Below, piece after piece: positions 1-11,433 of a stretch of 64,000 nt of DNA (position 1 is its first letter; every line of letters begins with the position of its first letter). Position numbers and translations under genes: made by a program. Source of the DNA: Dendrocalamus latiflorus (taxonomy: Eukaryota; Streptophyta; Magnoliopsida; Poales; Poaceae); assembly GCA_017311315.1 (NCBI GenBank), contig CM029617.1:6647820-6711819 (forward strand). The letters are read 5' to 3'. The notes beneath the pieces are model-generated. The model was given only the letters and a program-made list of their open reading frames with translations, searched no databases and was not told the DNA's origin.

Positions 1-1298
1 ATCGGGGAAATTGGAAAAGTGCACTGTGCTGTGGACCGGGCGCACGGGAGGCTGAGTCTACGGTGAACCCGGCGCACGAAACAGTGCGGGGCGGCGGCTG
101 CTGACGCGGGCGGCGGGCGCTGACACGGCGCTGACGGGGCAGACACGCAAGCGTTAGGGCTGACGTGGCCCGGCTTGCGTGGCAGCTCGGGAGCACGGCG
201 GCGGGGCGATCGGACGGCTGTGGTGCGGCCGCGTGGACGCATCCGGGCCGTCGGCCCAGATCGGCTCACGGGTCTACGGCTCGGGCTGACGGGCGGGACC
301 CACATGGCAGCGGCACGGCTCACATGGACCGGGCGCACGGGAAGGCGAAGGGACGCGGGGCGCGGGCGTCAGCGCTGACGTGCGCGTGCACGGGGCGCGA
401 GGCGGCGCGGCGCGGGCGCGTCCGCTGGCGGCGCGGGCGGCGGGGTCTGCGGCGGCGGCTGGCCGGCGACGGGGTGACGGCGGCGACTGGCCGGCGGCGA
501 CCGAGGTGGCGGGGACGACGACGGCGGCGGGGCTCACCGGCGGTGGCGAACGGCAGACGGGCGGCGGCGAAGCTCCTGGCGACGACGGCCGGCGCAAAAG
601 ACGACGAGGGCGACGGCGCTGGCGGCGGGCTCCGGCGAAGGGCGGCGGCGAGAGCGGCGGCTCGGGATGCGGAAGCCGAGGGGGCGGCCGGCTTTTATAC
701 ACGGACCCCGAGGTGTCCGCGACGGGGACGGCGGCGGCGGCGAGAGTCCGGCTCGGAGACGGGGAAGACGAGTCCGGGTCGAGGACGACCTGACAGGTGG
801 GCCCCACCTGTCGGTGGCGCGGGTGAGCAGGCGGCCGGGATCGCGTGCGGGCGCGGGCAGATGGCCGAGATGGGCGACGCGTGGCGCGCATCGAGCGGAG
901 GGAGGCGGGCGCGGGCGCGGTCGCGGATACGCGACGCGTGGCGCGGGCGGAGGGGCGCGGGTGCGGCCTGCTGGGCTGGGCCGGCTGGTGGGTTTCGGCC
1001 CACTGGCCGGTTGGGGATTTTTGGGGATTTTCTCTTTTTTATAAATTCATTTAAATCATTTTGAGCTCTAGAAAATAGCAAATAAATCCAGAAAAATCCA
1101 GAAAAATTCCAATAAATTCCTTGAGACACAAGGAACTCAAATAAAATAACTTTGGCAAATGTTCATGTTCAGATTATTCATATTAAATCCTTTTAATTCA
1201 TAAAATTCCATTTAAGCTTTAATTAATTTCAGAAAAAATTCAAATGGTGAATTTTATTTTAAAAGCTTCAAAAATGCTCTGAAATTCAGGATGTTACA
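1..1298 (-). mobile_element. End of a Gypsy-like LTR (truncated by window edge)
   Basis: A very GC-rich, CpG-rich block (about 1-1010) passes abruptly into an AT-rich block that stops at TGTTACA (1292-1298). Read on the minus strand the sequence starts TGTAACATCC, which resembles the 5' terminus of many grass Gypsy LTRs. The same layout (GC-rich block, AT-rich tail, final TGTTACA) recurs at 60.4-62.03 kb. The long open frames here run in several frames on both strands and are rich in Arg, Gly and Ala. They look like composition artefacts and I call no gene. The other end lies outside the window, so the target duplication cannot be checked. Confidence 0.5.
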
Positions 1299-3884
1299 CC
1301 GGTCTAACCTCTAGGTCCGATCAGACCACAAAGGTACCAGTCAGACCGCTAGCCCAACAATCACTCTCTGGAAAAAAAATGTACTACAAGGATAATGGTA
1401 CTTTCGCGAGGCGGTCGAACCGCTATCCACATGACGGTCCAACCGCCATGTGTAGGCCGGTCAGATCACCACATGAACTCTGATCTGACCACCCCACCTG
1501 TCAAACTACCTCTTGGCCCGGGTGAAAACATACAGGCCGATCTGACTGCCATGTTAAGCCCGGTCAGACCGCCACCTTTAAGGCTAGCTCAAGACAAGTG
1601 AGGACAATGCATATTTTTCGACTACCTTGTAAAATAAATTTGCAAAATATAAAGATATGCATTCAAGGTTAAAATATGACTCTCAATAAATCAAGGAACA
1701 CATCCACAAATTTCTTTTGGAATCACATCACCGGAAAGACAACATGGACTTCAATCAATTTCAAAACATCCTTTCAAGCACAAGTCACATGTAACAACGG
1801 ATTCTTACATGAGCTTGAATCATTTGAGAGACACATCCTAAATATTAGCATCATGCCTTAAGGAGGGGAAAGACATGGTCTTCAACATGTTACATGGACT
1901 TTCATGGACTTCAACATGTTACAAAACGCATTTGCAATCAAGGAAATTTTGAACAAGAGCAATAACACAATTTTGAATAAGATTTTCATGTAATGTAATC
2001 TAAATGTCAAGGGCTAGATACTTCAATTCAAATACCTGTTACCGAGATAACATTAGCTCATGATGTGAAATATTGATCATCAAGATTGTAAATTAAGCAC
2101 AAGAGAACAAACTACAATGACACACGATGTTTTACCGTGGTCTTCGGAAACTTGCCAGTTTTTCCTAATTCATGTTGAGATAAGCCCAAACTAATTAGAC
2201 TGGCTCCACAAATTAAGTCTAACCACCTCAATACACTATGGTTGCTCTTCCTCCACTCCGAAGGTGGCGAGCACCACACAACTCACAATCCGTCGGGCCT
2301 TCTCACAAGCATCTTGAGAAGATCACCCGACCACCATGCCTCTTAAGCCGTCTAGGAGACAGCAAACTTTAAGAGTAACAAGTCGAAGACCCTCACTTGA
2401 ACGAATCAGGTATCTCAGCTCAATTGACACAAAGTCCAATACCAAGTGTGACACATGCACAAGGTTGTCTCTCCAAAACACACTAAGTGCAACACATGAA
2501 CGTATGGAGGAGGAGACTTGCTCTTAGCTCAAAGGGAGGAAAAATAGCACCAGCAACCTTGTCCCAACATCCCTTAGAGAGGTATTTATACATTCCACCC
2601 AAAAACTAGCCATTAAAACAAGGAAAGGGCAAGAATCAGCCCGAAGCCCAGTACTACTGCCAACATATGGCCGGTACTACTGCCATCCTCCCAACAGCTA
2701 TAAAACTAGCCGTTAGAGCAAGCTACCAGTCAGACCACCCACACAGGGATTGGTCTAACCACCAGGCCCGATCAAACCGCAATGGTACTGGTCAGATCAC
2801 TAGCCAAACAGCCACTCTCTAGAAAAAAAACGTATCGCAATAAGAATGGTACTTCCGCGAGGTGATCAAACCGCTATCTACATGCCGGTCTAACATGCGC
2901 CACGTGTAGGCCGGTTAGACCGGTCTTGCCAGTTAGTCTGCCACATGAACTCCGATCTGACCACCCCACCGGTCAGACTGCCTCTTGGCCCGAGTGAAAA
3001 CATACAGGCCGGTCTGACCACCATGTTAAGCCTGGTTAGACCGTCACCTTTAAGGCTGGCTCAAGACAAGTGAGGACAATGCATATTTCTCACGTACCTT
3101 GTACAATAGATTTGCAAAATATAAAGATATGCATTTAAGGTTAAAATGTGCTCCCAACAAATCAAGGAACACATCCGCAAATTTCTTTTGGAATCATATC
3201 ACCGGAAAGATGACATGGACTTGAATCAATTTCAAAACAACCTTTCAAGAACAAGTCACATGTAACAATGGATTCTTACATGAGATTCAATCATTTGAGA
3301 GACACATCCCAAATATTAGCATCATACCTCAAGGAGGGGAAAGACATGGACTTCAATATGTTGCAAAACGCATTCGCAAACATTTAGTCCCATGTCACAA
3401 GGAACTTACGCATGAGCTATAACTATTTTCAAAACACCTTCGAAAATATTAGCGTCATGCCATGGAGAGATCTAGAGAAATTAAGTGAGCTATTAACACA
3501 TGATACGTTCAAACTACTAGTCATGACCCTTCCTAATAGTACGGCATCCTAAACAACAACCCGGTCTTCCAACCAAATACCAAGACTGGTAAAAGACTAG
3601 AAACACATTCTTAATCCTATCTAGTCATACATTTACCTTTCGCATTTTCTTGAAGCTTGATGACGTATATCTCAACTTCAAGTTTGGGTCATGACTTATC
3701 AACACATGTGAAATCTTTTACATTACTTGAGAATGATCATCCGCATGAACCCATCTCAAGTCATCAATCACCGTAAGACTTATCCTATTCATTTATCTCA
3801 ATGAAACTATTAGTCCCACAATTCGATTGTCATTAATTACCAAAATGTGTCATTAACTCATAATGACAGGCCTAGATACTTCAC
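1299..3884. repeat. Dispersed repeat A, copy 1, with internal 0.6-kb duplication
   Basis: Non-coding repetitive DNA. The segment 1305-1880 is repeated with clear divergence at about 2715-3355. Both start with a cluster of CGGTCAGACCG-like short palindromic words and continue into the same AT-rich text. The part at 3395-3884 matches a second genomic copy at 29385-29880 over its whole length. I recognise no protein domain. The palindromic words, AT-rich flanks and dispersion suggest non-coding parts of a degenerate LTR retroelement, but no PBS or terminal repeat was found to prove it. Confidence 0.6.
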
Positions 3885-4760
3885 CTGATAAATGAGAACA
3901 ATTGCTAGAAATTCTCAAAAAAGAAAAGCATCCAGTTCTTAATCAGGTGTACCCTTCTTATGATTAACAAATTATAACTAATGATTTTTCTTGATCTATG
4001 GAAGTGTGCATGATGTTAGTTTGCATCATGATATACATGTACGTATAGTTGGAGAACTCTTGTATGAAATTAAGATGCAAGATGCTGGAGATAGAATTAA
4101 ACTCAAGTGATCCACGCATAGACACTGAACTTGCTTACAATATCAGTTATAATTTGTATTCTTTTAATTATATTAATATGGATACAACTATTACCTCTAT
4201 TATTGGATATGTCAATTTAAAATTATAAAAAAACAAGTATTTCCTCCCAAAGATATAATCTATATTTTTTTGTTTTAACATATAGTACTCTACATTAATA
4301 TCACAAATGAAAACAATTCTACAAATATGAAAATTAAATCAAATTGATAACGTTCTAAAAATCCTAATATTTGAATTCTTTCCTGCGATCTGCGACCGTT
4401 TATTTTTCTCATGTAGTTCTTTTATTATCCACCACATACGTACCGCTAAATTAATTAAATACTCGCTCTGTCCCCGAATATAAATCCTTATTCTTGGAAA
4501 ACGTTGTCTCACAATATAAATCTATTGCAAAGATTAAAGGTGTAGTTATTGTAATACTTCCACCATATAGCCCTCATTTGATGCTGAAAAGTGGATGGAT
4601 AGTTGTAGTATGCCATTTAATAGGGGCATGCCTGGTCCAATAACTTTTTTAAAAAATAGATTCAGTGTTTGCTTAGTATATGCGTATGGTAGACTATAGA
4701 CTCATATTGTAGGATGGAATGAGTATGTTCTCAAAATAATGTCCCGGCAAGTGGATAGGC
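3885..4760. repeat. Dispersed repeat B, copy 1 (split by a Stowaway element)
   Basis: From 3885 the sequence aligns over about 570 bp with 54186-54860 inside the last intron of the potassium transporter gene. Shared words include ACAACTATTA near 4185/54435 and TTGATAACG near 4345/54593. After the Stowaway insertion at 4462-4723 the match resumes (about 4724-4755 against 54856-54888). It is AT-rich and non-coding. Its internal motifs are shared with repeat units in the transporter intron that I associate with a Helitron-like family. The family name is an inference. Confidence 0.65.
4462..4723. mobile_element. Stowaway-like MITE with TA duplication
   Basis: 262 bp flanked by TA (4460-4461 and 4724-4725). 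The ends are CTCGCTCTGTCCCC and GGATGGAATGAG, which is the imperfect CTCCCTCCGTCCC-type terminal inverted repeat of Tc1/mariner-derived Stowaway MITEs. The repeat B copy at 54.85 kb supplies the empty site and confirms both boundaries. Confidence 0.8.
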
Positions 4761-4777
4761 TAACAGTGATAGTTTAA

Positions 4778-5054
4778 CACCCCGCTCATTTCGGCTTGAA
4801 CTTTTGGCTTATTTTTCACTATTCATAAATTTCGTCTTTTTCTGAACTTTTGGTTTTTTTAGCTTTTTTGCCAGTTCTTTTTTCTGGTATTCGTTTACAT
4901 TGTCCGTAATGAGCTAACATATTTTTTCTATTTTTAAATATTTTTAAATTTAATTACACCAAATAAGTCATATTCAGCTATATAGCATAATTTCAGTCAG
5001 TTATAGTGTAATTTCAACCATAATCACTATTTTTCAGTCCAACCGAGCGAGGCC
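4778..5054. mobile_element. Tourist-like MITE (family C), copy 1
   Basis: 277 bp flanked by TAA on both sides (4775-4777 and 5055-5057). The ends form an imperfect inverted repeat (CACCCCGCTCATTTCGGC against the reverse complement of GAGCGAGGCC and its neighbours). A second copy of almost the same length lies at 46267-46540. The 3-bp TAA duplication points to the PIF/Harbinger superfamily. Confidence 0.7.
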
Positions 5055-5057
5055 TAA

Positions 5058-6100
5058 ATAAATTTCGTCGCAAAAGAAATAAATTCTCGCCTTCTAGCGG
5101 GGATTAAGTATGATGTGGTATTCATATATACCGTGCATTCAACTGCATGAGCAGTTCCACATTCTCCTACATTGATTTAAGGCTGGCTCATACCAAGTAT
5201 ACACTTCTGGAGAAGATAATGTGTTACGCACTAGCGGTTTGCAGCCTATTTTTCACTCGCTACTTGCAAAAACAGCCGGGTACAATATGAACACCTAAGT
5301 TGATAGTACGAAAAGTTGTGCCTAGGTGGAAAAAGAAGAGAAAATTGACAGCGAATGAGCAAAAAAAACAACCTTACCAGCACATGAACAAAAGCTGGTT
5401 GGTTGGGTCCATTCTCCTTAGTTTCTTGCTAAGATGGACATGGGCCGCGTCCATTATCTACCAGAAATGCTATCTACTGGGCCGGGCCCTGATCAACAGA
5501 ACAATGGGTTTGCTTTTGCTGTGGCCGTCTGGGCTCTCCATAGCCCATTCAGGCCCATCTGTGGCCTACATCGCATATTTTGCACGCGACTGGCGTGGAG
5601 CCGACAAACGTGCGTGGCCCCAATGCTTGAACCCTGTACCTCACGTAGCCCCAATTCAACAGCCCCTTTTGACAGAGACACGCACGTCGCTTAAATTATC
5701 GCTACTGATCCATTCAGTTTCTACCTAATCTACGGTGATACTTTCTCAAGATGCACTAGCAATTGACCACATTGGCTGATCGAGTCAACAAAGTATCAAG
5801 CAAACGGATGCGTGTTATTTTATAAATCTGTCGCAACAAGCTTTCTACCCTCTCTGCCGTCGACGAGCTGTTGTCGTCTCAGCACGGCGAGGACGGTCAA
5901 GGTGATGGACTTTCCTGGGCCAAACAGTGCGCTGATTTTTTTGCGACGTCTCCTCGTCGCTTGGGAACTTCCTTCGACTTGCAGCAGCAAAGAAAATGTC
6001 GATTATTGAGAAGAGCCGTGCTCTGATCTCAATCTCTCATTCAGCCGTACCCTCGTGTATATATTGAAACCGCAACTTGCTTAATTTCTCGCTTGTGTTC
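5058..6100. other. Intergenic, no supported gene
   Basis: Low-complexity and intergenic DNA. A 142-codon open frame at 5300-5728 has no recognisable domain, and overlapping frames on both strands are open over the same stretch. I see no splice-supported gene here. Confidence 0.4.
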
Positions 6101-6264
6101 ACCTAGCGTTTGGATTCTGATTGGAAGGCTAGGGCTGGTTGAATTCGAGATGACGCTGATTGTGAAACCATATAGAGGTTATTCTATGGTTGTGATGAGT
6201 AATTGAACTTTGTATTAGAATTTGTGTAGAGATTGAGTTTGGTTTTTAAAATTTTTGCAAAGTA

Positions 6265-6745
6265 TTGCTTTCTGACTGTCGTTCTCGTGCTCTACGACTT
6301 GGTGGTCGTATGTACTCTTACGACTTGGTGATTGGCAGTCGATTTTACGACTTGGTGATTGGCAGTCGATTGTACGACTTGGTGGTCGGCAGTCGGTTTT
6401 ACGACTTGGTGGTTGGCAAAGACTTTTACGACTTAGTGGTCAGCAGGAAGTCCTACGACTTGGTGGTTGTAACTTCTGCTGCCTGTAATCGATAGTCGTA
6501 GCTCTGCCCGGTTGTGATCGATGGTCGTAGCTCTGCCTGGTCGTGATCGATAGTCGTAGCTTCCGCTAGTCGTAGTCGATGTGTGCAGTGGTCGTAGCGC
6601 TCTGCCTGTGTGTTCGATAGTCGTAGCGTCGAGGTTGGTAAAGTCGTAGCTACTATGAGCGATGGTCGTAGCATATGTTTCATGGTCGTAGTGATCTGTG
6701 TGATGGTCATAACGACTTGTTGAGTGGTCGTAAACTACTAGTAGG
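6265..6745 (+). repeat. 27-bp minisatellite (ACGACTTGGTGG) plus related TCGTAG array
   Basis: At 6290-6475 a 27-bp unit containing TACGACTTGGTGGT is repeated six to seven times with divergence. It happens to keep one frame open and would encode the 9-residue repeat YDLVVGSRF. From 6484 to 6745 a second unit built on GATCGATGGTCGTAGC repeats irregularly. The periodic peptide follows from a unit length divisible by three. There is no splice or start context supporting a real protein. Confidence 0.7.
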
Positions 6746-7115
6746 ACTTCATGGCCTACGAGTACTCTTGTCATGTGCATCAGAGTAGTCATAAATTGCA
6801 TTAGACCAGTTGGTTTGCTAAGTTTGTTCTCTGGAATTCATTCTGATTATGCAAATTGATAAACTTTGTTTATAGTGCGGTTCTATATGATGCTTTGCTT
6901 GTTGGTGATGGTTGTAGGACTTTGGAGTTAGGTCATGGTGAGCTGTGGAAGGATCGGATTAGGCACATGGAGGTGTTGAGGTCCAGAACAGTCATAGAGA
7001 CGCCAAAGATGATTAAAGCTTTCAAGGTAGTTGCAAGTGTGGACAACAAGAAAGCAGGAAGCTTCTAGAAATATGGTAGAGGGGCATTTTGAAAAATTGC
7101 TCAAGACCAGGAAAG

Positions 7116-7594
7116 TAGAGATGGCAACGGGTAAATACCCGTCGGGTATAGCCAAACCATACCCGTACCCGATACCCGCACCCGCACCCGCTACAATACC
7201 CGTACCCGCACACGGGTATAGAAACTTACCCATACCCGCACCCGCGCGGGTATTTATACCCGACGGGTAACCCATACCCGAATTGATAAGGGTATATACG
7301 GGGCACAGGTATATACGAGTGCGGGTATTTCCATCGGCTTCGTTTCGAATATATATATACGGGCCACAAATATATGTACCTGTTGCTATATCTAATATAC
7401 ACCCGGCCGGGTATATTTTACCCGCGGGTATGCGGGTACGGGTAGTATACACCCGCACCCGCACCCGCATACCCGATGGGTAGAGATTTTTGCCCATTAG
7501 CATACCCGCGGGTGAAGATATCTTTCCATACCCGCCTCCTTATCGGGTAAAACCCATCGGGTACTCGGGTTTCGGGTACCCGTTGCCATCTCTA
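7116..7594. mobile_element. hAT-type foldback MITE made of TACCCG repeats
   Basis: 479 bp flanked by perfect 8-bp duplications CAGGAAAG (7108-7115 and 7595-7602). The terminal inverted repeats start TAGAGATGGCAACGGGTA. The interior is almost entirely permuted TACCCG/CGGGTA words, so it can fold back at many positions. The 8-bp duplication and TAG..CTA termini indicate the hAT superfamily. The open frames inside, rich in Pro, Tyr and Val, are by-products of the repeat. Confidence 0.85.
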
Positions 7595-7737
7595 CAGGAA
7601 AGGAGGCAGTTCTGTTGGCCTAAAGGGTTTTAGTCCTGTATGTGCTAACTGGTTGACATAAGCTGCTTTGAGAAGCGTGCGTGAGAAAACCCGGTAGTAG
7701 GTAGGGGGTTAACGGGTTATCCCCGGTTAGGAGAGCC

Positions 7738-7745
7738 TATAAAAG
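7738..7745 (+). promoter_or_regulatory. Candidate TATA box (TATAAAAG) of an LTR-like region
   Basis: TATAAAAG follows a C/G-rich stretch and precedes a T-rich leader without a long coding frame. The surroundings look like the U3/R part of a degenerate LTR element (repetitive arrays on both sides). No transcript evidence can be seen from sequence alone. Confidence 0.3.
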
Positions 7746-8419
7746 AGGATGAAGGGCTACCCATCCCGATGTCTCTCTAGTTTATTGTTTTTCTTGCGTG
7801 CGTTCGTGTTTAGGGTTAGGGTTTTGTGTGGAGCAGTTGTGCTCTTGGTCCTTCTGGATGGAGTGGCTGTAGACTCAATCATCATAGCAATACATCTATT
7901 CTCGATCTATCTTGCGAATATTGTTGTTTGGATGATATTGAGCTGGCTTGGTCTTGTTAATCTATTTTCTTGGTTCTTCTCTGTTCTTTGATCTTTTATT
8001 TCTTTCTTGATCCGAGAGATTGTTCTTGCTTATGATCTGACATGCTGTGTGTTGGAGAATCATGCTCAAAGCCATCTTGGCTATTCTACTCCCAACAGCA
8101 TAGTCTGATTGTTGTTTCTCTCTCTCTCGGCTCCTTTTTGTGCGTTCTTGGAGAAATCGTAGAAAGATCTCTTTTTTGCTTGTTAAGTTTTCAATTAAAG
8201 TTTAAAGCTGTCTCCTGAGATCTTATTTTTGCTATGTTCAAAGTATCATGACCAGTTGATCTTTGAATCAAAAGTAATTTGGAATCTGGGTCTTATGATT
8301 GTCGCCTCACTGACTTTCCTCTGTTCTTCCGAGAGCGTTTCGACCATGTCCAGTTTTGATCGTGTTCAGATCTGTTGGTTCTTTGCCTCTTTTGTTGAAT
8401 ATGAACTAAAGTACTCTTA

Positions 8420-9000
8420 GTCGTTGCAGCCATAGTCTGGAGCATCGATCGGCTTTACAACTACGTTGGTTTCAACCAAGGTCAAGTTCCAGACTACATC
8501 GCACTGATTTCGATCACACTGATCTTTTTGGTTGCAGAGTGGCTCCGACCACGTTGGTTATTCAATCACTCATTGGCTTACGACCACGTTGGTTATGACC
8601 ATGTTGCCAACTGGTTTCGACCATGTTGGTTGTTCGACCACTCGTTGGCTTACGACCACGCTGGTTATAACCACGGTACCGATTGGTTACAACAACGTTG
8701 ATTGTTCGACCACTTGTTGACATTCGATCACGTTGTCTACGACTTCGTTGGTTTTGACTGCAACCATTCTCGATCTTGTTATTTCTGGTCTCGGTGGTTA
8801 TCGACTATAGTGACTTCTGTTCGGTAGTCTATTTTCGACCATGTTGTACTTCTGTCGAGTAGTCGGACTCACGACCCTCTGTTAGTTATCAACCATATTG
8901 TTGGAGACTTACAACCATGTTATAAGTATTAACCACATTGACAGATTTTGACCATGTTGTTTTTCTTGCTCTGTTCGTCCAGTCTTTTCTGTTTTCTTGT
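8420..9000. repeat. Degenerate CGACCACGTTGG array
   Basis: The word CGACCA(C/T)GTTGG and variants such as TATGACCATGTTG recur irregularly about every 20-60 bp through 8460-8960. In base content it is close to the reverse complement of the CGACTTGGTGGTCG words at 6290-6475, so the two arrays lie in opposite orientation about 2 kb apart. No coding content is supported. Confidence 0.55.
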
Positions 9001-9488
9001 GTGATTTCAACTCTAATCTTTATAGCTCTATAGCTATCAAAGAAAAAGGGTTGAGTGAATACTTGGGGAGGATTTGAAGGTACCATTCACCCCCCTCTGT
9101 TGCTTGTCCGGTCCTACACTAATGAGACCCAACCGTGTAACATGCCGCACCCACTTGATCGAGGAATCAGCAGCCGGGATCATCCACCAGAAATGATTTC
9201 TACTCCTCGTGAAAGGCAAAAGAAATTATGTAGGATTATTTTTATGGTACCAAGAAAAATTAGGTGATATTTTGGATATGATCTAGCCCACATACATAGA
9301 ACCGAGATTCTATCTTTATATTATCTCTACCACTTAAAAAAAGAGTTGGTAGTGATGGTTCATCTACCCCTCTCAACTCTTCTTTTACCCCCCTTAAAAA
9401 TCACTAACAAAACACAGAGAAATAGCAATCTACCAAAAAAACAAATTATCTAACAAAAAACAACAGAGCTATCGGGTGTACGATGGAG
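9001..9488. other. Intergenic with fragment of a dispersed repeat
   Basis: No gene seen. 9325-9400 (CTCTACCACTTAA...GTTGGTAGTGATG) resembles, in reverse orientation, 62850-62905, suggesting both are end fragments of one element family. The host side of the Mutator-like insertion begins at 9489. Confidence 0.35.
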
Positions 9489-9497
9489 CCAAATGTG

Positions 9498-9912
9498 GAA
9501 TTTTGGACACTGTTGGACCCCTGTGTGCAATCGAAATTCCACTTTTGGCCCCCCCAACGCAAAAAATTCCAAAACAGGACCCCTCCCGACCGCGCGTTGC
9601 TCCCGCAGCGCCACATGCCCCTGTCGTGCGGTCTGGTACCGCACGACCACACTGTTCACCGGGTCGTGCGGTACCAGACCGCACGACCCGCCTGCCGCCG
9701 CGCCGAGCGCGCGACCTCCCGTCCCCGAGCGCGCATCTGCCCTGCCGACCGCGCGTTTTGGCGCAAGAGCGCGCGTCTGCCCCGCCGACCGCGCGTTTTG
9801 GCGCCCGAGCGCGCGTCTGCCCCGCCGACCGCGCGTTTCGTCGCCCCGACTGCGCGATTCCCTCTGCAGCCCGACCGCGCGATTCCCTCTGCCGACCGCG
9901 CGTGACGCGTCT
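9498..9912 (+). repeat. Left terminal inverted repeat of the MULE
   Basis: It is the inverse of 15470-15861. The outermost 150 bp align well, and the inner part is an array of GACCGCGCG-containing units of about 45 bp (GCCCGAGCGCGCGTCTGCCC type). It contains a 24-bp perfect inverted repeat (9624-9647 with 9663-9686), itself partly palindromic (GGTACC centres). Long open frames across it on both strands are CpG-array artefacts. Confidence 0.85.
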
Positions 9913-10119
9913 AATCGTTCCGCCGAAAGAGCATCACGGGCTGGCCTTTTTTGCATGCAGCGCATAGACGCGTCAGTAGTATGTGATATGGCCCCCCAAA
10001 TTTTGCTGAATGGATGAGGAGCGTTCGCAATAAAATGACTTTGGAGCTCGCTTGGTGAGCAGATGCATGCGGTGAAGTCTTCTGGTTCGCAGTGGAAGCA
10101 AAGACAGAGCGAGAGAGGG

Positions 10120-11170
10120 AGTGAAGGGAGGAACAGAAAGAGTGGAAACTCAGATTTTTGAGTTGCTTTTGTTTGGAGTCAGCAGATTTTGCAAATACGA
10201 AAGTTGTAGATCGTCTTCTGAGCTTCAAGAAGAGGTAATTTTTGGCTCCGTGCAAGTATTTTTCTGTGAATGTCATTAGGCCATAATTAGGGGAACCGTG
10301 TTTCGTTAATGTTCTTATAAGCCAATACGGTGTGTATGTTGTAGGTAAACATGATGTATTGTAGTGTAGAAAATGTCATTTTTATTTGGTGAAGTTACGT
10401 AGTGTAATGTAGTTAATTTTTTATGAACATACGTGCTTACATGTGTAGGTGTTGAAAAAGTAAATATTTATGTTAGAGCATTTGTGGGTGATAGCAATAG
10501 TAGATAGATTAGAGACAATTTGTATAATTGATAGGTTTATACATTTTTTGGTGAAGAAAAGTGAGGAGCGAAAGCCGGAAGAGTTGAGTTGTTTCCGTTT
10601 GGAATCAGGGGATTTGGCAAATACAAAAGTTGCAGATCGTCTCGTGAGCATCATCAAGAGGTAAGTTTTGTGCCCGTGCAACTATAAATTTATTTATGTC
10701 ATTAGGCTTTAATTAAGGAAACCATCTTGTGTTACTGTTATTTTATGTCAATCTTTTATACGCTATGTGTGTATAGCAAATCTTGCATATGTTAGGCATG
10801 ATGTATTGTAGTGTATATAGTGTTTTCCTTTTTTTGTGAACATACGTACTGTAAAGTAGTTTCAGTTAGGTGGAAAATATGAAGTTGTAGTGTGTAGACG
10901 TTGAAAAAATACATATTTATGTTAGAGGAATTGTACTAGGATTAGAAGCATATGATTAGTACGCTTAGGGAAGAACTACATACAGTACGGTAGGTGGTAA
11001 AAATAAATTAGAAATAAATTTGGCAGATTAGAATTAAAATATAATAGCAGTCATATAAAGTTATAGTAGAGCTACATAAAGACTATATTAAGTTAAAGTT
11101 AGAAAAGATTGTAGTGTAAATAATGTGTAGGTGTTGAAAAAGTAAATATTTATGTTGGAGCATTTTTAGG
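10120..11170. repeat. Internal duplications in the 5' part of the MULE
   Basis: The segment 10160-10310 recurs at 10585-10735 (shared words TTTGCAAATAC/TTGGCAAATAC and AAGAGGTAA). The phrase GTTGAAAAAGTAAATATTT occurs at about 10450 and 11135, and as a variant near 10900. The AAGAGGTAA ends look like splice donors, so these may be duplicated untranslated exons in front of the 11434 ORF. No long protein is encoded. Confidence 0.5.
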
Positions 11171-11433
11171 TGGTAAATTTGTAGTAGTTAGATTAGAGAC
11201 AATTTGTATAATTAGTATGCTTAGTGAATGACCGTAGTATGAAGGTCATTTCATGGAAAAATGATATGAATATTTAATTTGATGTATGGTACAATTTGAA
11301 AGTAAAATAGTTACAAATAAATCGTAGATTTAGAAATACAAAACATATACTAATCGAAACTGTTAATTAGATGGTACAATTGTTACATGCTGTGTACTAA
11401 AATGGTTGATTATGCACTTATGTTAGGTACGCA

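Noticed and set aside
165..1129. Long overlapping open frames on both strands in the first kilobase
   Set aside because: They follow from about 75% GC with few stops, overlap in several frames, lack domains, and lie in an LTR-like block.
5300..5728. 142-codon + strand frame with a hydrophobic stretch
   Set aside because: No family resemblance, no supporting splice or promoter context, and frames on both strands are open at the same place.
6265..6495. Peptide of YDLVVGSRF repeats
   Set aside because: Explained by a 27-bp minisatellite whose unit length keeps the frame open.
9450..10017. Arg/Ala/Pro-rich frames of up to 174 codons on both strands
   Set aside because: They fall in the GACCGCGCG arrays of the MULE terminal repeat.
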